From Streptomyces sp. 1331.2 (GTDB taxonomy: Bacteria > Actinomycetota > Actinomycetes > Streptomycetales > Streptomycetaceae), in contig NZ_OBMJ01000001.1 in the NCBI RefSeq assembly GCF_900199205.1, forward strand, positions 6,937,001 through 7,001,000: a stretch of 64,000 nt of DNA, in the 5' to 3' direction. Numbering within the stretch: position 1 is the first letter of the stretch; each line of letters opens with the position of its first letter. The notes beneath the pieces were generated by a model. That model was not told the origin of the DNA, did not search any database, and saw only the letters and a program-made list of their open reading frames with translations. The position numbers and the translations under genes were made by a program. Of the stretch, positions 16,007 through 24,111 are shown in pieces.

Positions 16007-17716
16007 TCAGGAGCCGACCGGGGCCTCCCAGGTCAGCCGGGTGCCGCCGCCGTCGGCCGGGGTCACGGTGAAGGCGCCGCCGACCTGGTCGGCGCGTTCG
16101 GCGAGGTTGCGTAGCCCGCTGCGGCGCCCGCTCTCGGGCACGCCCACGCCGTCGTCCGTGACGGTCAGCGCCACCCGCCCGGCTAGGGCGCGCAGCGTCA
16201 CCTCGACCCGGGAGGCGCGGGCGTGCCGGGCGGCGTTGCTGAGGGCTTCGGCCAGGACGGCCACCACGTGCGCGGCGAGTTCCTGCGGCACGTCGGTGTC
16301 CAGCAGGCCCTCCATGCTCAGCCGGGGTGCGAAGCCGAGCAGGCCCTGCGCCTCGGTGACGGCCCGGGTGGCGCGGGCGCGCAGGCCGAAGATGGTCGAG
16401 CGGATGATCTTGATGGTCTCGTCCAGGTCCGCGACCGCCCGGGCCACCCGGTCCGCGGCGGCCGGGCTCTCGATCAGCCGACCCGCGCTCTGCAGCGTCA
16501 TGCCGGTCGCGAACAGCCGCTGGATCGCCAGGTCGTGCAGATCGCGGGCGATCCGGTCGCGGTCCTCCAGCAGGGTCAACTGCTCGGCATCACGCCGCCG
16601 TTCGGCCAATTCCAGGGCGAGCGCGGCCTGGTCGGCGAAGCCCAGCAGCGGGCCGGTCTCCTCCGGGCCGAAGGCCGGCTGCCCCTGCGCCCGGGCCAGC
16701 AGCAGGACGCCCCGCCCGTACCCGGTGCCGGTCCCCAGCGGCACGGCCACCGCCGCGCCCAGCCCGTCGAAGCGGCCCGCCGGGCCGGCCGGGAACCGGG
16801 CGTCGCAGGCCAGCTCCTCGCTGGTGACCGGCGAACCGGAGGCGTACGCCGCGCCGGACAGCGTGCCGTCCACCGGCACCGTCACCCCCAGCCGCGCGGA
16901 CGGGGTGCCGCCCAGCGCGACCTCGACGGCCAGCTCCTCGGCCCGCTCCTCCGGGCCGGCCAGCGCCACCGACACGTCCGCCAGCTCGGCGCCCGCGATC
17001 TCCCGGGCCCGCCGGGCGATCAGCTCCACCACCTCCAGGCGCGGCGCGCCCGACAGCAGACTGCGGGTGATCTCGGTGCTCGCCCGCAGCCAGCGCTGGC
17101 GCAGCTGCGCCTCCTCGTACAGCCGGGCGTTGTCGATCGCCACCCCGGCCGCGACCGCCAGGGTGGCGATCACCGCCTCGTCGTCCTCGTCGAAGTCCAG
17201 CCCGCCGCGCTTGTCGGTCAGGTAGAGGTTGCCGAACACCTCGCCGTGCACCCGCACCGGCACCCCCAGGAAGGTGTGCATCGGCGGGTGGTTCGGCGGG
17301 AAGCCCGCCGAGGCCGGGTGGTCCGACAACACTGGGCAGCGCAGCGGCTTCGGCTCACGGATCAGTTCGCCCAGGATGCCCCGGCCGGCGGGCGGCGGCC
17401 CGATCCCGGCGATCTCCTCGGCGGACAGACCCACCGTCAGGAACTGCGACAGCGAATGCCCGTCCGGCCCGATCACCCCCAGCGCGCCGTAACGGGCGTC
17501 CACCAGGTCGACCGCCGCCTCGACGATCCGGTGCAGCGCCTGGGCGAGGTCCAGCTCGCGGCCGACCGCGAGCACCGCCTCCAGCAGGTGGTGCACCCGG
17601 TTCTGCGTGCCGCGCGCCGCGTCGATCCGCCACTGGAGCTCCTCCAACAGCTCGTCCAGGCGCAGCCGGGGCATCCGCGCGCCGCCGCCCGCCGCGCTGC
17701 CGTCCGCTCCGCCCAC
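16007..17716 (-). CDS. devS: DevS/DosS-like GAF-GAF sensor histidine kinase
   Basis: 569 aa from GTG 17716, chosen for AGGAGG seven bases upstream; a longer frame exists but lacks a ribosome site. GAF-A (about 55-200) contains FPPNHPPMHTFLGVPVRV, GAF-B about 220-365, HisKA_3 phosphoacceptor in DRDRIARDLHDLAIQRLF, and HATPase with EALSNAARHARA and DDGVGVPESGRRSGL. The layout equals mycobacterial DosS/DosT. His143 of the NHPPM motif falls where DosS carries its proximal haem ligand, by memory. Likely senses oxygen, NO or redox and phosphorylates the neighbouring DevR. Divergent from a universal stress protein gene. Confidence 0.88.
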   Translation of the reverse strand: MGGADGSAAGGGARMPRLRLDELLEELQWRIDAARGTQNRVHHLLEAVLAVGRELDLAQALHRIVEAAVDLVDARYGALGVIGPDGHSLSQFLTVGLSAEEIAGIGPPPAGRGILGELIREPKPLRCPVLSDHPASAGFPPNHPPMHTFLGVPVRVHGEVFGNLYLTDKRGGLDFDEDDEAVIATLAVAAGVAIDNARLYEEAQLRQRWLRASTEITRSLLSGAPRLEVVELIARRAREIAGAELADVSVALAGPEERAEELAVEVALGGTPSARLGVTVPVDGTLSGAAYASGSPVTSEELACDARFPAGPAGRFDGLGAAVAVPLGTGTGYGRGVLLLARAQGQPAFGPEETGPLLGFADQAALALELAERRRDAEQLTLLEDRDRIARDLHDLAIQRLFATGMTLQSAGRLIESPAAADRVARAVADLDETIKIIRSTIFGLRARATRAVTEAQGLLGFAPRLSMEGLLDTDVPQELAAHVVAVLAEALSNAARHARASRVEVTLRALAGRVALTVTDDGVGVPESGRRSGLRNLAERADQVGGAFTVTPADGGGTRLTWEAPVGS

Positions 17717-18034
17717 CGCTGTCCTCCTCGTGACCTGCCCGACCGGCCTGCCCCGACCGGACCCGACCGCCGGCGCGGTCCGGCCAAGGAGCCGTCCGAC
17801 CAGCGGGATCGCCCTGTGAACGGTAGTGCCCACGTGTCGGCCGGGTGCACGGCGGGGTCGGCCGTAGGCTCCCCCGACGGGCCTTTCGTCCCGTGGCCGA
17901 GGGCCCTGCGGCCCCTGTCGCCGGGCCGGTCGGGACTGCCAGGGTGGGGGAGGAGCGGACGGGGCGTCAGTGCGTCCCGCCGCCGAACAGCCGAAAAGCC
18001 GAACTGCCTGACTGCCGGACCGTGGAGGAACGCG
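17717..18034. promoter_or_regulatory. Divergent promoter region with DevR-like box
   Basis: 318 bp between devS and the universal stress gene. At 17879-17892, GGGCCTTTCGTCCC matches the DosR-box core GGGACTTTAGTCCC (mycobacterial consensus, from memory) at 12 of 14 positions and sits in a wider dyad, ACGGG (17877-17881)/CCCGT (17890-17894). A second GGGCCCTGCGGCCCC-like stretch follows. No coding sequence is evident. The box is 143 bp from the stress gene start. Confidence 0.5.
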
Positions 18035-18919
18035 ATGAGCGAGCGGAGCGAGCTGAGGTCGACCGTGCTGGCCGGAGTGGACGGATCACCGCAGAGCACC
18101 GCCGCCGCCCGGTGGGCGGCAGCGGAGGCGGTGCGCCGTGGCGCGTCGCTGCGCCTGGTGCACGCGTGGCCGTGGCTGACCGACGGCGTGTCCTCCTACG
18201 CGGAGCCGGACGACCTGCCCGAGGCCGCCCAACGGACCCTGGCCGAGGCGGCCGAGGCCGTCCGCGCGCGCCACCCCGAGCTGGCCGTGCAGACCGACGC
18301 GGTGCTCGACTCCCCGATCGACGGCCTGGTGGCCGCCGCCGCGGACGCCGAGCTGCTGGTGCTCGGCTCGCGCGGGCGGGGCGGCTTCACCGGGCTGCTG
18401 CTCGGCTCGGTCAGCATGTCCGTGGCCGGGCGCAGCGGCGTGCCGGTGATCGTGGTCCGGGAGGCCGTCGAAGCGGCGGACGGCGCGGGCGGTGCGGGCG
18501 AGGTGGTGGTCGGGGTCGACGCCCACGCCCCGGAGGAGGAGGTGCTGGCCTTCGCCTTCCGTGAGGCCGCGCTGCGCGGTGCCCGGGTGCGGGCGGTGCA
18601 CGGCTGGGAGCTGCCGCCGCTGTTCGGCTACGCGGGCGGCGCCGTCCCGGCGGCCGAGGTCGAGCAGTCGGAGGCCCTGGAGGCGAAGCTGCTCTCGCTC
18701 GCCCTGGCCGGGCCGCGCGAGCGGCACCCGCAGGTCGCGGTGGTGGAGGACGTCCGGCTGGGCGCGGCCCGCGCGCTGGTCGAGGCCTCGGCGGGGGCCT
18801 CACTGGTCGTGGTCGGCCGGCGCCACCGCTCGCTCGACCTCGGCCCCCGCCTCGGCCGGGTCGCGCACGCCGTGCTGCACCACGCCGAGGCGCCGGTCGC
18901 CGTCGTCCCGCACCCGTGA
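18035..18919 (+). CDS. Tandem universal stress protein (two UspA domains)
   Basis: 294 aa. ATG 18035 is preceded by GGAGGAA. Domain 1 (about 8-145) opens STVLAGVDGSPQSTAAARWA and carries the ATP-binding glycine motif VLGSRGRGGFTGLLLGSVSM. Domain 2 (about 155-294) opens VVVGVDAHAPEEEVLAFAFR, but its C-terminal ATP loop reads VVGRRHRSLDLGPRLGRVAH, a degenerate version. Two-domain Usp proteins are hallmark members of the mycobacterial DosR regulon. Adjacency to devS and the upstream DevR-like box support control by DevR. Confidence 0.92.
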   Translation: MSERSELRSTVLAGVDGSPQSTAAARWAAAEAVRRGASLRLVHAWPWLTDGVSSYAEPDDLPEAAQRTLAEAAEAVRARHPELAVQTDAVLDSPIDGLVAAAADAELLVLGSRGRGGFTGLLLGSVSMSVAGRSGVPVIVVREAVEAADGAGGAGEVVVGVDAHAPEEEVLAFAFREAALRGARVRAVHGWELPPLFGYAGGAVPAAEVEQSEALEAKLLSLALAGPRERHPQVAVVEDVRLGAARALVEASAGASLVVVGRRHRSLDLGPRLGRVAHAVLHHAEAPVAVVPHP

Positions 18920-19067
18920 GGTGACCAACGGTCCTGCGCCCCCCGGCATGCGGCCCTGCCGCCCGCCGGGCGCGGCACGCATCCTCGGAAGCGGTCAGGA
19001 CCCCGACCCCACCCGATCCCTGTCATGCCGACCCGCCACGTCGGTGCACCACGGGATACTCGACGTC

Positions 19068-19814
19068 ATGGTGAAGCGCGTAGCAGTCCTCTCCGACATC
19101 CACGGTGTGCTGCCGGCCGTCGAGGCGGTCCTCGCGGAACCCGATGTCCGAGCTGCGGACCTCATCGTCCTCACGGGCGACATCGCGTGCGGACCGCAGC
19201 CCGCCGCGGTGTTGGACCTGCTGACAGGCCTCGGCGACCGGGCGGTCTGGATCCGGGGCAACGCCGACCGTGAACTGGTCGAGTACCGGCAGGGGTTGCG
19301 GGACTCCATCCCCGATCCGATCGGCCCCTCGGCCGCACGCGGCCTGCGCGAGGACCAGGTCGACCTCCTCGAACGGCTGCCGACCTCGGTCACCCTCCCG
19401 GTCGAGGGGCTCGGCACGGTGCTGTTCTGCCACGCCACCCCGCGCGACGACGAGGAGGTCCTCCTGGTCGACAGTCCCCCCGAACGGTGGGCGCAGGCGT
19501 TCGCCGGCGTCGACCCCGACGTCACCACGGTGGTCTGCGGGCACACGCACATGCCCTTCACCCGCCTCGCGGCCGGCCGTCTCGTCGTGAACCCCGGCAG
19601 CATCGGCATGCCGTACGGCAGACCGGGCGCCCACTGGGCCCTGCTCGGCCCGGACGTCCAGCTGCGCCGCACCCTCCTGGACGTCCCCGCCGCCACGGCC
19701 CGCATCGCCGTGGACTCCTCCTTCGAGCAGGCGGCGGAGTGGGCCGACTACTGCCTGAACGCCCGGTGCACGGAGGGCGAGGCCCGCGAGATCCTTGGCC
19801 GGCTGACCGGGTGA
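19068..19814 (+). CDS. Calcineurin-like metallophosphoesterase (YfcE/MJ0936 type)
   Basis: 248 aa, ATG 19068; no strong ribosome site, weak GGGA 11 bases away. All metal-ligand motifs are present: Asp10 and His12 (SDIHG), Asp38 (LTGDIA), Asn65 (RGNAD), His122 (CHATP), His159 and His161 (GHTHMPF). The fold hydrolyses phosphodiesters in vitro; the physiological substrate is unknown. The gene converges on the copper operon across a perfect hairpin. Confidence 0.9.
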   Translation: MVKRVAVLSDIHGVLPAVEAVLAEPDVRAADLIVLTGDIACGPQPAAVLDLLTGLGDRAVWIRGNADRELVEYRQGLRDSIPDPIGPSAARGLREDQVDLLERLPTSVTLPVEGLGTVLFCHATPRDDEEVLLVDSPPERWAQAFAGVDPDVTTVVCGHTHMPFTRLAAGRLVVNPGSIGMPYGRPGAHWALLGPDVQLRRTLLDVPAATARIAVDSSFEQAAEWADYCLNARCTEGEAREILGRLTG

Positions 19815-19847
19815 GATCCCGCAGCCGTCGGATGCATCGAGCCGCCT

Positions 19848-19877
19848 GCGTGACCCGGCCGAGGGGCCGGGTCACGC
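19848..19877. terminator. Bidirectional terminator hairpin
   Basis: Perfect 13-bp stem GCGTGACCCGGCC/GGCCGGGTCACGC with loop GAGG, between the convergent phosphoesterase and PCuAC genes. Confidence 0.88.
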
Positions 19878-19904
19878 CGTTCTGCGGGTCGGCCCCGCAC
19901 GGGT

Positions 19905-20390
19905 TCAGCGCGGCCGGTCGGCCGGGGCCAACACCTGCGCCCTGAGCCGCAGTTGCGGGCTGTGGCGGAAGGTGAGGGTGAACTCCACCCACTGGCCGGC
20001 CCGCAGCGGCGGCGGGGCGGGGATCATCAGGTCCGCGTCCTCCGGGGACATCACCAGCTCGCCACGGCCCGGTACGGGCAGTGCGGCCACCGGCTCCCAG
20101 CTGCCCGCCGCGCCCTGGTGCAGGTGCCGCTTGGGGCTGATGTGCCCGCCGAACTCCCAGCTGGCGCCGGTCAGTTCGTCCGGTATGTCGCCGGGGTTGC
20201 GGACCGTGAAGAAGGCCGCGGTGGCCGAGGCCGCGCCCGCCGTCGGCAGCAGCACCCAGCCCGGCCCGGCCTCCACCGGGCGGGAGCGGCCGGCCCCGCC
20301 GAACGCCGTCCACCCGGTGAGCAGCACCAGCGCCAGCGCCGCCGCGCCGACCGGCGGGCCGACCACCTTCAGCCGTTCCAGCCCGCTCAT
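19905..20390 (-). CDS. Membrane-anchored PCuAC/DUF461-like copper chaperone
   Basis: 161 aa. ATG 20390 overlaps the CopA stop (ATGA). One N-terminal hydrophobic segment (VGAAALALVLLTGWTAFGGA) anchors or exports it. The beta-sandwich domain contains TAAFFTVRNPGDIPDELTGA and SWEFGGHISPKRHLHQ, typical of PCuAC. Candidate copper ligands are the His in GGHISPKRHLHQ and the Met in VMSPEDADLMI. The classical H(M)x10Mx21HxM motif is not exact, as often in actinobacteria. PCuAC proteins deliver Cu(I) to respiratory oxidase or scavenge periplasmic copper. Third gene of the copper operon. Confidence 0.8.
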   Translation of the reverse strand: MSGLERLKVVGPPVGAAALALVLLTGWTAFGGAGRSRPVEAGPGWVLLPTAGAASATAAFFTVRNPGDIPDELTGASWEFGGHISPKRHLHQGAAGSWEPVAALPVPGRGELVMSPEDADLMIPAPPPLRAGQWVEFTLTFRHSPQLRLRAQVLAPADRPR

Positions 20391-22657
20391 CGCCGGACCC
20401 CCTTCCCGCGCACCGGGGATCCCCCGCGCCCCGGCTCCCAGGTGCGCAGCCGCAGGCTGTTGCCGACCACGAGCAGCGAACTGAGCGACATCGCCACCGC
20501 CGCCAGCATCGGGTTGAGCAGCCCGACCGCCGCCAGCGGGATCAGCACCAGGTTGTACCCGAAGGCCCACAGCAGGTTGGCCCGGATCGTCCCGAGGGTC
20601 TGCCGGGCCAGCCGCACGGCGTCCACCACCGCCTCGATGTCACCGCGCACCAGGGTCAGCCCGGCCGCGCCGATCGCCGCGTCGCTGCCCGAGGCCAGCG
20701 CCACCCCGAGGTCCGCCGAGGCGAGGGCGACCGCGTCGTTGACCCCGTCGCCGACCACCGCCACGGTCCGTCCGGCGGCCCGCAGTTCGGCCACCACCTC
20801 GGCCTTGCGCTCGGGCGAGGCCGAGGCGTGCACCTGCCCGATGCCGAGTTCGGCCGCCACCGCCCGGGCCGCGCCGGGGCCGTCCCCGGTCAGCAGCACG
20901 GTCTCCAGGCCCAGCCCGCGCAGCCGGTGCACCGCCCGCCAACTGCCCGAGCGCAGCGTGTCGCCGACCGCCAGCACGGCCGCCGCCCGCCCGTCCAGCT
21001 CGACCACGACGGCGGTACGGCCCGCCTCACCCGCCTGCGCCACCGCCCCGGCCAGCGCCGGGGGCAGCTCGGCCCCGTCCGGCCGGACCACCCGGACGGC
21101 CCGGCCCTCGACCGTCCCGGACACCCCGAACCCGGCGACCGCCGCGAAGCCGTCCACGGCCGACAGGGCCCCGCAGCGCTCCCGGGCCGCCACCGCGACC
21201 GCCCGGCCGATCGGGTGCTCGGAGCGGTGCTCGACCGCCCCGGCGAGCCGCAGCGCCTCGTCCGCCGCGAAGCCGTCGGCCGCCGTCACCGCCGCCAGTG
21301 CCATCCGACCGGTGGTCAGCGTGCCGGTCTTGTCCATCACCACGGTGTCCACCCGGCGCAGGCTCTCCAGCACCTCCGGGCCGCGCACCAGCACGCCCAG
21401 CTCGGCGCCCCGCCCGGTCGCGGCCAGCAGCGCCGTCGGCGTGGCCAGCCCGAGCGCGCACGGGCAGGCCACCACCAGCACCGCGACGGCGGCCGTGACC
21501 GCCGCCTGCGGGGCCGCGTCCGCGCCCAGCCAGAAGCCGAGCACGGCGGCCGCGACCGCGAGCACGCAGGGTACGAACACCCCGGCCACCGCGTCCGCGA
21601 GCCGCTGCGCCCGCGCCTTGCCGGCCTGGGCCTCCGCCACCAGGGCGGTGATCCGGGCCAGTTGGGTGTCCGCGCCGACGGCCGTGGCCCGGACCACCAG
21701 CGCGCCGCCGACGTTCACCGTGGCACCCGCCACGACGTCCCCGGGGCCGACCTCGACCGGCACGCTCTCCCCGGTCAGCAGACTCAGGTCGAGCGCCGAA
21801 CCGCCCTCCACCACCACCCCGTCGGTGGCCACCCGTTCGCCCGGCCGCACCACGAACTCCTGCCCGGGCAGCAGCAGTTCGATCGACACCAGACGCTCCT
21901 CGCCGTCCGCCCCGCGCAGGCACACCTGCTTGGCGCCCAGCTCGGCCAGCGCCCGCAGCGCCGAACCGCTGCGCCGGCGCACCCGGCCCTCCAGCAGCCG
22001 CCCGGCGAGCACGAACAGCGGCACCCCGACGGCCGCCTCCAGGTACACGTGCGCCGCGCCGCCGCCGTCGGCCGTCAGCGAGAACGGCATCCGCATGCCC
22101 GGATCCCCGGCCCCGCCGAACACCAGCGCGTACGCCGACCAGCCGAAGGAGGCCACCACGCCCAGGCTGACCAGGGTGTCCATGGTCGCCGCCGCGTGCC
22201 GCAGGCCCTGCCATGCCCGGCGGTGGAAGGCAGCCGACCCCCAGGTCACCACCGGGACGGCCAGCGCGAAGCAGACCCACTGCCAGGCGGTGAACTGCAG
22301 GGCGGGCACCATGGACAGGAGCAGCACCGGCACGGCCGGCAGGGCGGTCACCAGCAGCCGCCACCGCTCGTCCGGCCCCTCCTCCTCGCCCGGACCGACC
22401 GGTGCCCCGGCGGCCACCGGCTCGGCGGTGTAGCCCGCCCGCTCGACCGCGGCCACGAGCTCGGCGACCGGCACCTCGCCCGGGTGCAGCACCCGGGCCC
22501 GGCCGGTGGCCAGGTTCACCCCGGCCGTCACCCCGTCGATCCGGGCCAGCCGCTTCTCGACCCGGCCCACGCACGCCGCGCAGGTCATCCCGCCGACCGC
22601 CAGATCGGTGGACACCAGGGCGCCGGCGTCGGCACCGGGCCCCGCGACCGCGCTCAT
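20387..22657 (-). CDS. copA: Copper-translocating P1B-type ATPase
   Basis: 756 aa. ATG 22657 overlaps the stop of the upstream small gene; the longer open frame is not used. One N-terminal HMA domain with GMTCAAC (Cys26, Cys29), eight membrane segments, the CPC metal-transport motif (Cys398-Pro-Cys400 in CPCALGLATP), phosphorylated Asp442 in DKTGTLTTG, the SEHPIG nucleotide-binding motif and GDGVNDAVALASADLG. These define a Cu(I) exporter. It is the middle gene of a tightly overlapped three-gene unit. Confidence 0.95.
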   Translation of the reverse strand: MSAVAGPGADAGALVSTDLAVGGMTCAACVGRVEKRLARIDGVTAGVNLATGRARVLHPGEVPVAELVAAVERAGYTAEPVAAGAPVGPGEEEGPDERWRLLVTALPAVPVLLLSMVPALQFTAWQWVCFALAVPVVTWGSAAFHRRAWQGLRHAAATMDTLVSLGVVASFGWSAYALVFGGAGDPGMRMPFSLTADGGGAAHVYLEAAVGVPLFVLAGRLLEGRVRRRSGSALRALAELGAKQVCLRGADGEERLVSIELLLPGQEFVVRPGERVATDGVVVEGGSALDLSLLTGESVPVEVGPGDVVAGATVNVGGALVVRATAVGADTQLARITALVAEAQAGKARAQRLADAVAGVFVPCVLAVAAAVLGFWLGADAAPQAAVTAAVAVLVVACPCALGLATPTALLAATGRGAELGVLVRGPEVLESLRRVDTVVMDKTGTLTTGRMALAAVTAADGFAADEALRLAGAVEHRSEHPIGRAVAVAARERCGALSAVDGFAAVAGFGVSGTVEGRAVRVVRPDGAELPPALAGAVAQAGEAGRTAVVVELDGRAAAVLAVGDTLRSGSWRAVHRLRGLGLETVLLTGDGPGAARAVAAELGIGQVHASASPERKAEVVAELRAAGRTVAVVGDGVNDAVALASADLGVALASGSDAAIGAAGLTLVRGDIEAVVDAVRLARQTLGTIRANLLWAFGYNLVLIPLAAVGLLNPMLAAVAMSLSSLLVVGNSLRLRTWEPGRGGSPVRGKGVRR

Positions 22658-22845
22658 CGCATCCCGCCCATGTCGTGCCCGCCCATCCCCGGCGACTCCG
22701 CGCCCCCGGTGCCCGGCCGCAGCCCGGGCGCCACCGGCCCCGCCTGCCGGCCCACCCCGTAGGCGACCACGAACACCACCACCAGCAGCAGGGCGAACCC
22801 CGCCAGCACACTCAACGGCCGGACTCCCGGCGACTTCGCTCTCAC
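22654..22845 (-). CDS. Small single-pass membrane protein with Met/His-rich tail, copper operon leader gene
   Basis: 63 aa from GTG 22845; the stop TGA overlaps the copA ATG. One transmembrane helix (VLAGFALLLVVVFVVAYGVG, residues about 12-31) is followed by a Gly/Pro-rich linker and the C-terminal tail PGMGGHDMGGMR. Three Met and one His in ten residues resemble Cu(I)-binding tails of copper-handling proteins. Too short for domain databases; function is inferred from tail chemistry and strict coupling to copA. GTG choice is the weakest point, as no strong ribosome site is visible. Confidence 0.65.
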   Translation of the reverse strand: MRAKSPGVRPLSVLAGFALLLVVVFVVAYGVGRQAGPVAPGLRPGTGGAESPGMGGHDMGGMR

Positions 22846-23143
22846 CCACCAGCAGTCGGACGGGCAGCGCGGTTGGTTCCCGTACGTTCCGACGTCCTTC
22901 TGAGGTCGGAGATCCCGCGGGCGGCGCCCCGTGCCGTCGGTTCGCCGTCCACGATCGCTTCGTGTGCTTTCTGTGTCGAAGAGCGGCACGGGGGCGGCAA
23001 CACACGGACGCGTGAACAGACATGGGGGGACCATGCAGCGGACGAAGAAGCGCAGGATCGTCGCGACGGCGGCGCGGTGACGGCACGCGCCGGGATGGAC
23101 GGCCGCGACGAGCCGCCGGCCGCGACGGGCGGTCGGTCCCGGT
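22846..23143. other. Intergenic region upstream of the copper operon
   Basis: 298 bp between the copper operon and the NYN gene, both on the minus strand. It must hold the copper promoter. I could not identify a CueR or CsoR operator by eye. Short frames here show no protein-like composition. Confidence 0.5.
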
Positions 23144-23542
23144 TCAGCGCCGGACGCTCCGCGGGCCCGTGACGGCGGCGCCCAACGCGCCGACCCGGCC
23201 GCGCAGTTCGCGGTCGGCGGTGACCACCAGGCAGGCCCGCTCCGGGTCGTCGGCGCGGGCGGCCCGGACCAGCTCCACGATCCGGTCGTCCCCGCTGCCG
23301 CTCGCCTCGACCACCCGCACCTCGGGCAGCCCGGCGACGCCCCGGGCCGCGCCCTCCACCACCAGGACCACCTCCAGCGGGCCCGGGTGGTCCGGCACGC
23401 CCCGGGCGGCGACGGCGACCAGCGCGTCCCGCAGCCGCTCGGCGGCGCCCCGCCGGTCCCGCCACCAGCCGTCCGGCACCGAGCCGACCACGTTCGCGCC
23501 GTCCACCACCAGCAGGGGCGGGACGGCCTCGTTCTCTCCCAT
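23144..23542 (-). CDS. NYN/YacP-like PIN-fold RNase domain protein
   Basis: 132 aa, ATG 23542. Single NYN domain: N-terminal LLVVDGANVVGSVPDGWW with the first catalytic Asp, RLRDALVAVAARG helix, SGSGDDRIVELVRAA with paired Asp, and VVTADRELRGRVGALGA. These acidic residues form the metal-dependent nuclease site of PIN/NYN proteins; YacP (Rae1) of Bacillus cleaves mRNA on ribosomes. Actinobacterial stand-alone members like this are uncharacterised. Confidence 0.82.
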   Translation of the reverse strand: MGENEAVPPLLVVDGANVVGSVPDGWWRDRRGAAERLRDALVAVAARGVPDHPGPLEVVLVVEGAARGVAGLPEVRVVEASGSGDDRIVELVRAARADDPERACLVVTADRELRGRVGALGAAVTGPRSVRR

Positions 23543-23616
23543 GACCGCCAAGCGTGCCACCCCGGGCCGCCCCGAGCCGAACCGGCGACGGGCAGCCGCG
23601 TCCGTCGGCCTCAGCC

Positions 23617-24027
23617 TCAGCTGAGCGTGATGCGGATCCCGACGGTGCCGCGCTCGCCGCGCCGCAGCCGGCTGCCGAGCAGCGTCAGCACGCCCATCAG
23701 GCCGTACTTCTGGCGCAGCAGCGTGCGGTAGGCGGCGGTGCGCTCGGGGCCGAGGATCTCGGCCGTCGCCGGGTACTGCTCGCCGGTCGGGCGGCCCTTG
23801 ACGTCGCACGGGCCGACCAGCACCTCGGCCCGGTTGCGGATCCGCTTGACCTTCCAGGAGTCCGTGACGGTCCAGATGCCGAGCGCCTCCCCGTCCCGGA
23901 CCACCCATACCGGGGTCGGCACGGCGGTGCCGTCCTTCTTGTACGTGGTGACGAGCAGGTAGCTCCCGGAGGAGAGCCGGACGATCCGGGCGAGCCGGTC
24001 GGCGGCGGAGGGGTCGGGCGTGGTCAT
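23617..24027 (-). CDS. PPOX-class F420-dependent oxidoreductase
   Basis: 136 aa split-barrel flavin/deazaflavin fold. N-terminal strands YLLVTTYKKDGTAVPTPVWV and GEALGIWTVTDSWKVKRIRN, then EVLVGPCDVKGRPTG, are typical of the Rv1155/Rv2074 group that uses F420H2 or binds FMN/haem. A C-terminal basic segment (LGSRLRRGERGTVGIRI) follows. Substrate unknown. Stand-alone minus-strand gene. Confidence 0.87.
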   Translation of the reverse strand: MTTPDPSAADRLARIVRLSSGSYLLVTTYKKDGTAVPTPVWVVRDGEALGIWTVTDSWKVKRIRNRAEVLVGPCDVKGRPTGEQYPATAEILGPERTAAYRTLLRQKYGLMGVLTLLGSRLRRGERGTVGIRITLS

Positions 24028-24111
24028 GGGCGGAATTCTAGGGGTCTCACGGTGGTACGGCCGTCACCGCAAACGGCCCGGGCAGCCGGATTCCACGGCG
24101 GCCGGCTCCGG

